From contig OW799233.1 in the NCBI GenBank assembly GCA_941918925.1, positions 133,206,533-133,270,532 on the forward strand: a stretch of 64,000 nt of DNA, read 5' to 3'. Both the position numbers and the translations under genes were made by a program. The notes under the pieces are model-generated. The model was not told the DNA's origin. It did no database searches and saw nothing but the letters and a program-made list of their open reading frames with translations. Position 1 is the first letter of the stretch, and every line of letters begins with the position of its first letter. This document shows, one piece after another, positions 10,870-22,354 of the stretch. Origin of the DNA: Phyto melanocephala. Its lineage: Eukaryota > Arthropoda > Insecta > Diptera > Rhinophoridae.

Positions 10870-11094
10870 TATACAATAAACGATAATTCGTATGGACGGT
10901 TTCTTAACTAGCCATTAAAAGCTTTATATTAAAAATCGCTTAAAGCTATTTAAATGAGCGGAGGGTTATTTAATATGTAATTTAGCGTTATATATATATA
11001 TATTGTGACAGATTTCTTCAAGCTAACTTTCAATAAAAATTATCGTAAAAAACACACACTAAGGCCGTTAATTTTTTTTGATTGCCTCTTAACC

Positions 11095-11400
11095 CCTCAT
11101 TAGAAGATTTTACTGAGTCTCAGAAATAAAAATTCGTCTTCATTTCCAATGAAGATACACCCAATGATATATTCAAACGTTTAACACACCATACTGTAGT
11201 AATGGAGTGCAACTGTCCTTGATGACTAACAGTTATACTTTCAGAACACGAGCACATACAGATCTGATTGTTAACAAAAATATTCAAATGAAAATGAGCT
11301 TCATCACTTATAATCAGGTTTTCAATAAAGTTGATTTCATTCCTAGACAACAGTTAAAATTTAGCTCCAAAATTTAGACGTTTTAGTTATTGTAGAGTTC
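11095..11400 (-). pseudogene. Mariner transposase fragment (SDEAHF region)
   Basis: The minus strand has a 76-codon frame beginning near 11350 with FIENLIISDEAHFHLN, then FVNNQIC and TTVWCVKRL. These match the first catalytic Asp region of the mariner group with SDEAHFHLxGYVNKQNC and TVWC. The part after TVWC fades, and no second or third catalytic Asp is seen. It is a separate relic from the neighbouring, nearly complete mariner, since both contain the TVWC region. Confidence 0.75.
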
Positions 11401-11569
11401 GAAATTTTTAGCTCAAAATGTTGATTATAGGTATACTACTAATAATATAAATTGTAATAATAGTTCTTTAACAAATATCTTCGCCGAAAATCAGCAAATT
11501 GATCAGTCAAAGAAAACAATTATTCAAAGTGTAATTTCATTGTAATCGAAAATGAATAAGACATTTACA

Positions 11570-12845
11570 GGGTGATCGAACCAAAACTAACGACGTCTAC
11601 TAAAAATAAAACAAATGTTTTCAGAGAATTATCGTAATATTTTTTTTTTTATTTGATAGAAGGATCTATGATAATTACATGTGAAACAAAATGTCGGCCA
11701 AATTCTAGCGACGGCTTTGGTTGCACTGAGATATAATTGAGGTTTAACGTCATTAGTGTGCAGAATTGTCTCATGTTTTTGGCTTATTGATGTAAACGTT
11801 TTCTTTTAAAGAAGTCTAACGATATCAAATAACATGATCGTGGCGGACAATGAACAACGCCACAACGTGAGATAACGCGGTCGTAATATTGCTCGCTCCA
11901 AAAAGCCATTATTCCGTCGGGTGTTTGGTAACTGGCACCATCCTGCTGGAACCATATAATATCCGGGTCCCTATGCTCAATTACTGGGCATAAGAATACC
12001 GTAACGATCTCGCAATAGCAAACTCAATTTAAGGTAATTGATTGGTCGAACTCATTTTCGAAGAATTTCGGCCCGATGACGACGCCAATCTATAAATAGC
12101 ACCAAACAGTCACAGTGAATGCATCGGCTTAAAAACAATCATTCGTGTATTTCAATTTACCTAAATGCGGCAATTAAAAGTAAAAACGAATACACTCAAG
12201 TGAAAGTATGTCTAGTTGCTGAAGGTGGTTTTCTTTGTACTTTGCCATATTTTACTTTCGTCTGTTCGATCAACTAATTGAACTTCGTAAGCGTGTTAAT
12301 ATTTTATTCTACTAGTTAACGAATCCACTGAGATATGTCTATTTGCTGAAGATGGTTTACTTATTAAAGACACAATTTAATTATATCTTTTCATTTAACC
12401 ATTCGACGTATTGCAGGCGCTGCTAAAAGTCAGTAGGCTCCGGCTCTTGAGTCAATTGAAGGTTACAAGTGTGTAAAATTTAATCTTAATTTAAAATTCA
12501 TAAGATGTTCAATTCTTGGGTATGACGACGACTCGAGGTTGAGGGATCTTCTGGCACTCTATCGCGATTTACAGCAATATTTTTCATAGAACAAACTAGA
12601 CAAGTATGCACAGTTATTTTTGCATTTCCTACAGAGCATGATTGCATTCAATTCTGCCGATTGTGGACACATTTGTTCGATTATGCTGACCCAAAAAAAG
12701 CAAGAAGGAACAAATAGCATTTTTATTTAAATGCTCATTTTCGTAAAATACTTTAACAAATTGAAATTGCCAAACACTGGAACAAAGAACTATCAAATTA
12801 AGTTTAAAAAACAACATGACCTTAAGGTATAACTGACAATGAACA
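11570..12845 (-). pseudogene. Nearly full-length decayed mariner-like transposase
   Basis: On the minus strand, N to C: a helix-turn-helix (12817-12640; FVKVFYENEHLNKNAI), a linker PEDPSTSSRRHTQELNI (about 12555-12505), LQLTQEPEPTD and YVEWL (about 12460-12400), then a broken stretch. The core resumes with TVWC near 12110, IGVVIGPKFFENEFD, WFQQDGASYQTPDG (second catalytic Asp in QQDGA, about 11950), VISRCGVVHCPPRSC and LDFF (third Asp region, about 11830), and a NLADILFHM tail near 11690. A motif pair starting GTCTAGTTGCTGAAG (12210) and GTCTATTTGCTGAAG (12337) suggests a 127-bp duplication in the broken stretch. It is the closest thing here to a parent for the HTH-only MITEs, though it need not be the actual source. 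Confidence 0.8.
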
Positions 12846-12849
12846 TCGT

Positions 12850-14440
12850 GCTTAATACTTATACAATCCTTTAAATTTTAATCCTCTAAACTGCTCTCGA
12901 ACATTTTTGATTAATTCTATTACAAAGACTTTAGTAATGGACTATGGCAATAAAATTAAGTCCACCTAACAAAAAACGAACGTCCCTTCAATTTATATGA
13001 AGTATTTTTTTTAGCTTTTTAACAATTTATTATTACAAAACACTTTGCAGCCAACAACAGTCCGGCTGGAAGAATGTGTTTAAAATGATGGCAGGAATAT
13101 GTTTAAATAGTGTGCGTAGTTGTGTATATGTGAATGTGTTCATAAAACTGTCATTACTAGTATCATGTGCAACAAATCTTTATTGTAATTAGTTTAGATA
13201 ATATAAAGCAAACTTTTACAGCAGACACATCAAATTCTATCAATGCTCCCTCCTAGCAAGTAAAACTTAAACGAATAAATACTTATTTTTACCATAAACT
13301 TCTTTAGTCGTAATATAACCTAGAAAATTGATGTGGACGTCGTTAAAAATGGTGGTAAAACACCATAAAAAGAATGTTGTACTCAATTTTAAATTTTATA
13401 CTTGCTGGACACATACACGTAGCCACTCACTAAACCCGAACTAAGTAACAACAGCAGCATGTTAAAAAAAGTACTGATGGAAAAAGAAAAACAACACTGG
13501 TTTTAGTAGCTGCTGCTTCAGTTGTAGTTGCAAGCAATAAAGAATAAAACTCGTATGAGGTAAGTAAATAAGAATATGCAACAACAAGAATATTAACAAC
13601 TAAAAATACAACTGCTAGTGCGGCGGTAAAAATAAAGGGTTTTTGAAATTTAAAGCCTTTTTATACGTTGATTTCAATTTCTTTAAGATTTTTTTTATTT
13701 GTGGACATCTTTGAGAAAAATATAATATTTGCCTTAAAAAAATTGACTCAAATATTTTACTTAAACGTTATAAAATAAAATTAAGAAAGCCGTTTATGGT
13801 CCAGATAGCTGACTTTAAACTAGGCCTCTAAAGCCTTGTTCTTTGCCTTATCTGTTAGTTATAATAGCATAATATTTATATAAACCAGGGAAAAAGCATT
13901 CGCCTTCGACAAGATCTTCACTAAGATCACATACAAAAAGCTGTGCGTGAAAAGCTCTTATTCCTTCTAAGGCCTTCTAATAGCTTCCTTAGCTCCTTCT
14001 TCACATACTATTCATTAATTTTGTATGCGTATGTAAGTGTGTATGTTTGCTTTATATGAGCTGCAAAATGCTATCAGCCCCGTTACGTTTTTATGTCCGA
14101 AACGTGCAAATTTTATACATCGAAGTATTTGTCGTAAAGCATGTAACCAACTTAAACGTAAATAAACAAGTTCGTAAATACTAACGAGGGTTGTCAGAAA
14201 AAATAAATTCAATTTTTAAAGGACTTGTCACACACATAAAAAAATTAATTAAAAATATATTCATTTAATTGTTAAATTTTTTAATAAATAGAAAAATTGC
14301 CAGCAACCCAATGGAAATATTTAAAATTGCCAATAGTTTTTTCTACACATTTAGTTGTTTATGCTTTGTCATTGCAACTTCTGAAATAGTCATTATTATT
14401 AATAAGTACAAAATTGCACATTTTATTTAGCATTTAGTAA
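12850..14440. other. Unassigned AT-rich stretch
   Basis: I found no transposase motif, tandem array or terminal repeat. Short frames, such as a 65-codon one at 14015-14212, have no recognisable features. Confidence 0.6.
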
Positions 14441-14446
14441 AAACCA

Positions 14447-15060
14447 AGGATACCAAAGCAGACCTCTTTCATGAACGGGTCTCTTTTGGACCCCCTTTGT
14501 TTCCCAGAGATTACGAGGCTACCAAAAAAGGGTATCCCCGACCTTACTGTGTCCCATGCCATACCAGGCGTTATCTCTAGTCTTCACATTGTAGACTGAT
14601 GATTATCTACAATCCTCATCACAGAGTCCTTTATAATCGCCAGCATCTGCCCTAGACTGATTTCCCCCATATCACTCACATCCAACGTGTGCCTGCCGGT
14701 GGTATTAAATCTACTGCCATCCATTGCCGGACATTCGCATACTACATGCGCCACTGTCTCAGCAGTCTCAAGGCACATTCTGCAAACATCATCCTCCGCA
14801 ACAGATGATCCCCCTATACAGATGATATTTGAAGTTGCCCTGAGACCAAAGCAGTTACCCTTTTCGCAAGTTCGTCTGCCGCCTCATTCCCATCTATGCC
14901 AACATGTTCTTTAACCCATATTAGCGTTACCTCCATCACAGAGGAGCACCTATTGAGCTTCAGAACACATTTGAACACCAGTTTCGAGTACACATTCGTA
15001 CGCTGCACGCATTGTACCTTTGAAAACTTCAAAGCTATATCAAGCGAAATCAACGAAATA
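14447..15060 (-). pseudogene. Non-LTR retrotransposon 3' end (RNase H end plus C-terminal Cys motif)
   Basis: The minus strand gives VTLIWVKEHVGIDGNEAADE (about 14930-14870), the last RNase H motif. A second frame follows with CLETAETVAHVVCECPAMDG and RFNTTGRHTL, the C-terminal CCHC-like domain (C..C, then H....C) of RNase H-bearing non-LTR elements. Compared with the copy at 54990-55745, about 0.2 kb between these two parts is missing. A 3' UTR follows down to about 14447, including TAGACTGATGATTATC, which also occurs at 38380. It is 5'-truncated, as usual for target-primed insertion. Confidence 0.8.
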
Positions 15061-15290
15061 ACGAATGGTTAAAATTTCACAACTATGTCCGCATGCAGTT
15101 GCCTAGATTATATCAGCAAATTGTATAATCAATTAAAAATTTTCATGTTAATCCTCCGTAAAAAGTCGGTTTTCATGATTTCAGTTTTCTGAGAATCTGA
15201 GTAATGAATCTTGACCATCATTTGAAAGAGTTCTTTAAGCAAATTTTATAAAAGGTGTTTTTTGTAATTGAATAAAGCAAAGATTATTTT

Positions 15291-17160
15291 TATACCCGCC
15301 ACCGAAAAAATGGTGGGGGTATATTTATTTTGTCATTCCGTTTGTAACACATCGAAATATCCATTTTAGACCCCATAAAGTATATATATTCTGAATCGGG
15401 GTTTGATTTTATGACGATCTAGCTATGTCCGTCCGTCTGTCCGTCTGTCCGTCTGTTGAAAGCACGATAGAGCTCGCACCGAAAAAGCTAGGGGGCTCAA
15501 ATTTAGCCAGAATCTTTCTTATAGACACGGTTTGTTTGGTATTGAAAATGGGCTAAATCGGAATATTAGGAAGAGAGTTATAGCTCGAAAATCAAGAGTA
15601 GGTCGAAAAAACAGTGTCCTTCGAACATCGAATAAAATGGAATTGTGTCCAAACGCATTAACGTAGATTCATGAAACTTCGAATATATATTTCCTTAGTA
15701 AAAACAATATTTTTCCTTGAAAATTATCTAAATCTAGGCATTAAGAAAGGAGTTATCGATCAAAATGTACGAAAATTTATACCGCACAGTGTATTTTTTG
15801 GTATATTTAAAAACAAAAACGTCATAAAAGCAACAAAATTGAATGAACGACTCTGAAATTTTGCACACTCTGCTTTTTGGTGAACGGCTTTTTTGTAACG
15901 GAAAATCAATATGCCACGCCCACTTTTACGCCCACCTCCCATATAACGTTTTACCTACAATTCATATAATTTCTCTATAAATAAAGATTTTGGAATAATA
16001 AAGGGCTATATTGAAACACCTAAGTTGTACTCATTCGCAAAAATAACTTTGACACGCCTACTACAACGCCCACTTTTTACGTTATCTACCGTTAATGAAA
16101 TTTAAAAGCTCATAAAACCGCCAAAATTAGAGGTATGAATTTGCTACATATATCCTTCTAATCAATGTCATTGTTGTGCCAAAAAGTTTAGGTGACACGC
16201 CCACTTTAACGCCTACCTCCCATATAACGGCTTATCTTAAATTCATGTAATTTCTCTATTGACAAAATTTTTGGGAAAATAAAGGACTATATTGAAAGAT
16301 CTAAGTTGTATTAATTAGCAGAAACTTTATTGGCACTCCTACTTTAACGCCCACTTTTACTGAAAGACTACATTTACAAAAGCATTTTAGTAGCATATCG
16401 AAGTTATAAAGGGTGGTTAAATTTTAAGGACCGATGTTGAATTTAAATAAAACACAAATTATTTAGGATATTATTATTATTTCTTTTTGTAATTATAATA
16501 TTTGTATGGTTCAATTATGTATTTAACAAAATATCGGCCAAATGGTCGATGGCGCCACTCCTCTATCTGATGGTCCAAATTTTCAATGACAATGTTGATG
16601 CTCAATTGTTGGGCATGATGATGAGTCGAGGTTGACTGCTCTTTTGCCACACTATCGCAAAAACCAGCAGTGGTTCCCATTCAACGCACTAAGAAGGCAT
16701 TTACAGATTTTCTAACATTTTTTACAGACCTGTTTTGCGGAAATTTAAATATTTGTTACAATTCTCCCGATTGTGGACGAATTTGAATGATTATGTTGAT
16801 CAAAAGAATTACGAAGTGCACAAAATGCATTTTGATTTGAACGCCCATTTTTATAAAAAACCTGAATAACTTTAAAGCGTTGCTCATTTGCGTATCTTTC
16901 CACGGATCAAATTGAGTAAGTTTGAGATTGAGAAATTTCAAGTGAAATGCAGAAAACAAATTTAAAGACTAGGTGTAGTTCACCTTCAACATGGGCCCTT
17001 AAAATTTACCCACCCTACACAAAGAAAGTGATACATATTTTATTATAAAGAACTTATTCCATAGCGATTAACAAAATAATAAATATTGTGCTTTAAATGT
17101 ATTCAAAATTGGTGGTGGGTATAAAAGATTCGGAACAGCCGAATATAGTGCTCTTACTTA
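15291..17160 (+). mobile_element. DINE-A copy (plus orientation)
   Basis: It starts TATACCCGCCACC, foldback with GGTGGGGGTATA. The CATTCCGTTTGTAACAC block, CCCATAAAGTATATATATTC, and CCGTCTGTCCGTCTGTCCG microsatellite follow. It ends GGTGGTGGGTATAAAAGATT, hairpin ATTCGG-aacaGCCGAAT (one arm mutated) and CTCTTACTT. It lacks the extra 0.5-kb segment seen in the copies at 2287 and 38718. It carries MITE M2 near its 3' end. Confidence 0.8.
16408..17016 (-). mobile_element. Mariner-derived MITE M2
   Basis: Ends are AGGGTGGTTAAATTTTAAGG and CCCTTAAAATTTACCCACCC. The minus strand gives an HTH remnant (16950-16770) and a frame with FCDSVAKEQSTSTHHHAQQ then VIENLDHQIE and WPFGRYFVK-like decay of the C-terminal tail. 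It is in the same relative place and orientation inside its DINE-A host as M1, M4 and M5. Confidence 0.8.
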
Positions 17161-17164
17161 TTTT

Positions 17165-17650
17165 TTTTTAAATCAACATAAAATAAACTTTTTACGAAAG
17201 TTAATCTTTGGCATTTTAATCTTAATATGACTTCTGGTATACGACAGCCACGGCTGTCTTGGACGTTGTCTAATCGGAAGGTCCAACTTTCGGTGACTTT
17301 TTTTCAACATTTGTGCCATCTCTAGTGGGAGGGTATATTTTCCTGGTATAACACCAGTCAGAAATGCAATGTGTGCGTGTGCATGTAAAATTAGGGTGTA
17401 ACTTTTGCTTCCTGCATTATTTAAATTTTTAGATGGTATGGTTTTTTTGTTAGTGGATGAGTGCCAGACCAGTTAGTTGGCAACAACCACCCCGTTTGGC
17501 GAGCTCTAGCCGGAGCATATGCGAGCATATCATCGCCGCTGACAATCTGGCCACTCGACATACAGTTGGTAAAATTGTTTAACACGCTCAGTGCTACAAA
17601 AATGGAAATACCGCTGAGAATGTTGTCCTTCAGTGGTCCATTATTTCAGG
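17165..17650. other. Unassigned stretch with a GC-richer 68-codon frame
   Basis: A plus-strand frame at 17461-17667 is clearly GC-richer than its surroundings (for example CATCGCCGCTGACAATCTGG). It is unlike any family I recognise. The stretch before it (17165-17450) shows nothing identifiable. The frame runs into the mariner relic that starts near 17655. Confidence 0.35.
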
Positions 17651-17654
17651 CTTA

Positions 17655-18560
17655 TCAGGGTTTTTAAATAGAAACACATATTTTCATTTAAATCAGATTT
17701 TATTTTTTAATTTAAGAGAAGAAATCTTAATCCTGTTAGGTTTTATATAAAATTACCATCAAGTGATCCCCGTGGTTTTCATAAAAGTCATAAATCTTTT
17801 CATTAAATTTTTCATGATCTCTTCGCAAAGATGTGACTGTATTTTTCCGATTGGTTGTAGGGTTTGAGCTTACTAATGGTTTCTGGTTTATTTGCATAAG
17901 AATAAGATACACAAAAAAAATTATATGTCATTAAATCGCATTATATTGTTGGTCAGTTGACAATAGAATTTCTTGAAATAAGATTATTCTGGAAATCGTT
18001 GCTTGAATAAATTAATATTTTCATATGTCATCCTATTGAGGTCACAAGAACTTCTATATCATGTTTCTGTTACGAATGACCTTCACAGCCACTGCAATTT
18101 TAATTACTATTTTTGAAGCCTTTGAGATGAAAGTGCATCAAAGAAGATAATTTTTTGCGAAAAAATTGCCATTGACTTCACTTTGCTCCTACCCATTGAA
18201 CAAATTATCCATTGTGCGAATTTTGTATGCATGAAAAAGTGCTTTTTTCGTCTTTTTTCTCCTTTCGTAACACATCCTGAAATTTGAGGTTGTTGAGAGC
18301 AATGCCGAATTGATATTTTCGATTGTTGGGCGACACTCTCGTTTACAATGTTTTCAAGAGGCCCGAACGGCTCGTTTACACACAGCTGACTTATTTGACA
18401 GAAATTTACGAGCGCTATCCATATAACTTTACAAATTTTTATAATAAGTTTTTACAATGTTTACGCTTTGTTCTTTTGTAAAGCGTTTTATTTTTAATAA
18501 TCGAAATAAGCAAACTTTAGAGTTGGCACTTGCACATTAACCACCCTTTAAATGGCCAGA
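17655..18560 (-). pseudogene. Full-length decayed mariner-like element
   Basis: Read from 18556 on the minus strand, it starts AGGGTGGTTAATGTGCAAG. Frames then show, in order: YTKEQ-like VNIVKTYYKN (HTH 1, about 18480), VAQQSKISIRHCSQQ (about 18330), LHAYKI-like FHAYKIRTMDN (about 18230), a decayed DEAHFHLKGF region (about 18120), LISRNSIVN followed by a CDLMTYNFF block (about 17950, where the third catalytic Asp lies), YANKPETISKLK (about 17895) and KPRGSLDGNFI (about 17760). Motif order matches an entire transposase. Many frameshifts interrupt it. The end near 17655 (AGGGTTTTTAAA) may be the decayed partner terminal repeat. Confidence 0.75.
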
Positions 18561-18667
18561 ATAAAAATAAAAGCCTTTGAAAGATATATCCTTCCTTATC
18601 CTTGATAAAAACATTATAAATACAATATAGTTCATATATTCTCAAAATTTAAGAGCTTATACCAAAC

Positions 18668-19098
18668 CAAGCACATTTATATAGAGATTTTGTGATGCAA
18701 TTTTTTTCCAGCCGTAGTAGGACTCAGACTATCCAAGGGTTAGTTCAAAGGTACTTCGACAAGAAAACTCTAATGGTTACTTGATATAAAGAAGCCTTCT
18801 ACTGAGATGCTAATGCTTACCGGAGAAACGTTTAAAGTATGAATTTGTATTATATTCGAGTACACCAGATTAAATGTTGGAGAAGGCCTTATATTCGGAT
18901 ACGACAGAATTTTAATACAAAATTCGGATATGGTAAAAATACGAACTATTGTCCACATTGAAAACAAGGAAAATGCGAAGATCCTTGCATTCGGCTACAA
19001 CAACTCCTCTAAGTACAGAGCACTTATCAGGGATACAGGTGTCGACTTGCTTTCGGGTCGCACTTTTAATGGCCAAGTCAAAGTACTTAAACTTTGAC
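18668..19098 (+). pseudogene. Unrecognised coding-like stretch ending in a stop
   Basis: One plus-strand frame stays open from about 18843 to the TGA at 19096, about 84 codons. It reads like real protein: IRTIVHIENKENAKILAFGY, then KYRALIRDTGVDLLSGRTFN and GQVKVLKL at the end. Just upstream, in the same frame across one TGA, is KKPSTEMLMLTGETFKV. Codon content and the well-formed end differ from the AT-rich background. I do not recognise the family, see no catalytic motif, and find no second copy in the window. It could be the 3' end of an unknown mobile element gene or a processed host fragment. Confidence 0.45.
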
Positions 19099-19099
19099 T

Positions 19100-20945
19100 G
19101 TTTTTACTTAACCTAATGTAAATTGTAATTAAAAAGTAATTCATACTATATTATTCGTATATTAGTATACATTGCAATGAGACTTTACACTAATAAAAAA
19201 TATAGCTCACTCAAGTATTATATTCGATAAAAAAAAAAAACTTTTTATAAATTTGCCTTATTTTAAAGTTAAATTGATCGAAATATTGAAAAGAAAAATC
19301 CCTGTAAATAAAATCCCACTCATTTTGTAGATGTGCAGTGTAATATTCACTTCAACTGCTGACGATGAAAATGTTCACAGTTTCTTTTTTTATTGGCAAT
19401 ATAATATAGAGGTCACCTTAAAAAAAAAAAGGAGGAAGAAAAAACTTATTTTGGTATAAATTTCACCTCTAAAATTCATTCATGTACGCGGTGTTATAAG
19501 TTTATTAAATTTTCGCCATAAATAAAACAATAAAATGTTTGCGGCAACTTAATACTCGTAAGCAGCTAAAAACACGACATTTTAGTTACTGTTCTATTCC
19601 CAAGTTTTTTTAAATACTTAGTTTTACAGCCATATCTAAATAATAGAGTTGCAGTCTTGTTACAGTAACTAAACACATGCAAAATTTTAACGTCTTACGC
19701 TTAACTTTTTTTTTACGAATGGCTGTTAGTTTAAGAACAAAAATTAATTATGACAGCTTGACTAGCATTAAGTTGATTTCGTAACGGCAAAGAATAAAAC
19801 AAAACTAACAGCAATAACAACGAAGGCAATAAACGTTGCAAAAACTTACTCGTGCACACTTAAAAAAAACTGTTGTAAAACTTGGCAATTACATGCATGT
19901 TTTACGAAATTTAACTTTATGTACACACATACACGCTTGTATGTATTAGTACTAGCAGTAGGGTGAGTCGTATTTTCAAGGATCTACTTACATAAATAAA
20001 GAATAAACACTGCACTACAATGAAGATAAAGTAAACAAAATACAATCCCTTTAACAACTTTCATAAGTAACAAGTGTTTACAAATTTAAAATCTGAAAAT
20101 CCCTACCTGTATGCATACCTAAATATAGAAACGTCTTTTCAAAAACACTGAATGAAATATACTTTTAAATCTATTTATGCATATTAAGGTATTTGCCTAG
20201 ACTAACCAAACATGCTATTACAACAGTTTTAGTAGGCCATAATAAAGTAGCCGAAGAGTATTTAAAAGTGACTGAGTGAGAGAGAGTGGGAGAAAGAAGC
20301 TTTGGTAATGGTTTTATAATGTGTAAAATTAACTACAAATGTAAATGTTAGAAATTATAGGAGTATATACGTGTATATGAACATGCATAAAGAGTTAGTC
20401 AGGAAAAACTTAAACAAACTCTTCCAGCCGAAACTTACCCTTCTTTAGTTCAACATATTATTATCCCAGCACAAAAAAAAAAATTATTACAAAAATGTCC
20501 ATTATAATAAGTGCTTAGAACTCATTCATACTTGGTGAAGAGCATCCGAAGTTTTATGAGTTAACTTTATTTGTTTACATGAATTATTTAAGATATTTTT
20601 CATGATGTTGCATTCATTTTTAAGCATATCATTTATAACAAATTATTTCGCATTTAGGCATGTATTTGTAATAACGGGTTTACACTAGTAATTTAGAACT
20701 CTTGAAAATGTAATGCACTTTGCACAATTTAAAACTTTTTTTCCTGGAATTTTGTACTGTCTTTTAATGACGATAGTCTTCAAAACATCAATTTTCAACT
20801 ACTATTTCGGTCAAAATGGAAAGAAAACTTATACATACGTTCAAATATATTTAAAGCTTTCCAAAGGTCCAACATGGACTAAAAAACGTAAATAAAATAT
20901 CTGAAAATTCACTAACATACTGTTGCAAAAGGAAGACTTTAACTC
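19100..20945. other. Unassigned AT-rich stretch
   Basis: It has homopolymer A runs, a short GAGA-type purine run at 20276-20298, and no recognisable gene or repeat end. Confidence 0.6.
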
Positions 20946-20947
20946 TT

Positions 20948-21915
20948 AACAAGTAATTGTTATATTCGGCCGTGCCAAGTCTGATAATACCCTTCACCAC
21001 CATGTACATAGGTATAATCCCATATCGTAGCTTAACCTATATTTCATGTTATTCCCCTTTTTTCTTTATTATTTCCGACGCCATCCTCGATTTTTAATTT
21101 TTAGGTAGTTAAGTGTATTCCTTTAATTTAATATCCATATTGTTGGGGTTAAAAAAATTTTATGCGCCATTTTGTTTTAGACGCCATCTTGGATTTTACA
21201 TTTTAGAATAATTTACTGTATTCTACTGGTCAAGCCGTTTAATTTTATACCAATATTGAAGGGGTTCAAGAAGTAACATTTTAAAATACCAGATTTGGCT
21301 CATATATAAATTTATTGTCCGCCATTTTGAAGTGGCCGCCAACATAAATTTAAAGGTTTTTATGGTGCTTTTATTGTTCTAGTGCTTTCAGATGATACCA
21401 ATACTGACTCTCTCGGTTGTCTAAGAGCTGAAAAAAATTGATTTTCGTTTGTAAATTTTTAGAATATATATTAAAAAAAAATTTTTTGCCTATAACTTAA
21501 CCGATTTATCCAAAATTGTACACGAATATCTCTAGAGGCATGTTATATCTACAATGGCTGAACAATTTTAATTTTGATGGTAAAAATATAGGAAAAAACA
21601 GAGGCAGTCGTGTTTTTTTGCTCATATCTCAGAAAGTTATCTGGCGATTGTGCTGAATTTCAATAGCGATTCATTCCCGTATATTTCCAAAAGATTGATA
21701 CCTTACACAGATCTGAGGAACATATGGTTGCTTCTAAAAGTTGGTTTCAAACAACACACACGGGCAGACGGACAGACTGTCAGTGCTTAATCGACTCCTC
21801 TATTTATAAGCTTTCAGAAAATATATACTTTATGGGGTCGGAAAAGAAATTGTAGAAATTACAAACGGAATGACAAAGCTATATATACCCTTGTGCACCA
21901 CAGGTGAAGGGTATA
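20948..21915 (-). mobile_element. DINE-C copy (related to DINE-B, different body)
   Basis: On the minus strand it starts with the foldback TATACCCTTCACCTGTGG..AAGGGTATA. The CATTCCGTTTGTAATTTC block, CCCATAAAGTATATATTTTC and a short GTCTGTCC run follow. It ends near 20950 in a decayed hairpin (ATTCGGCcgtGCCAAGT when read on plus). The body differs from DINE-A and DINE-B: it has repeated CGCCATTTTG/CGCCATCTTGG phrases and ATTTAATATCCATAT. Decayed pieces of this body occur at 26720, 51740 and 54350. Confidence 0.75.
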
Positions 21916-21919
21916 AAAA

Positions 21920-22180
21920 TAAAACTGTATCAGGAAGTAACAAATGTATGCAGGTATTGGTAAATTAAAAGAAGTCGAAGAACTCATTTAAAGACCACTT
22001 AACACTCCTATCTGAAAAGAAGATCGTGAAAATAATTGCTTTGATTTTTTTGTGCGCAGATTCAAAAATCCAATAGCTAAGTCGAAGTTAAAGGCGAATT
22101 AAGTTCAGAAAGTTTGAAATCTAAAAGCTGTATAGAACTGAAAGACAAAAAAACGAGCAAAACAATTTTGTAAAACATGG
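21920..22180. other. Unassigned short stretch
   Basis: Nothing recognisable lies between DINE-C and the SINE fragment. Confidence 0.5.
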
Positions 22181-22184
22181 GTGC

Positions 22185-22350
22185 CCCGGTGTTGGTCTGC
22201 TTGTTTGGGGGTTGTGGGTTCAATTCTCGGAAGAGACTCTGGACTGGTCTATTCTTATTCTATTCCTAACTTTATTTATATATTAAGGCGTCACAATGGA
22301 CCATAATGGTCTCCAGTTGAAGGTGTGAGGGTAAATTGGCACCAGCCTTA
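22185..22350 (+). repeat. tRNA-derived SINE, diverged copy
   Basis: It shares with 1580-1772 the order GTGCCC..TGTTGGTCTGCTTGTTTGGG, a B box (GGGTTCAATTCTC, one change from consensus), AGAGACTCTGG, CGTCACAATGG, and a CCTTACCTACC tail. It is too diverged to be young. Confidence 0.65.
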
Positions 22351-22354
22351 CCTA

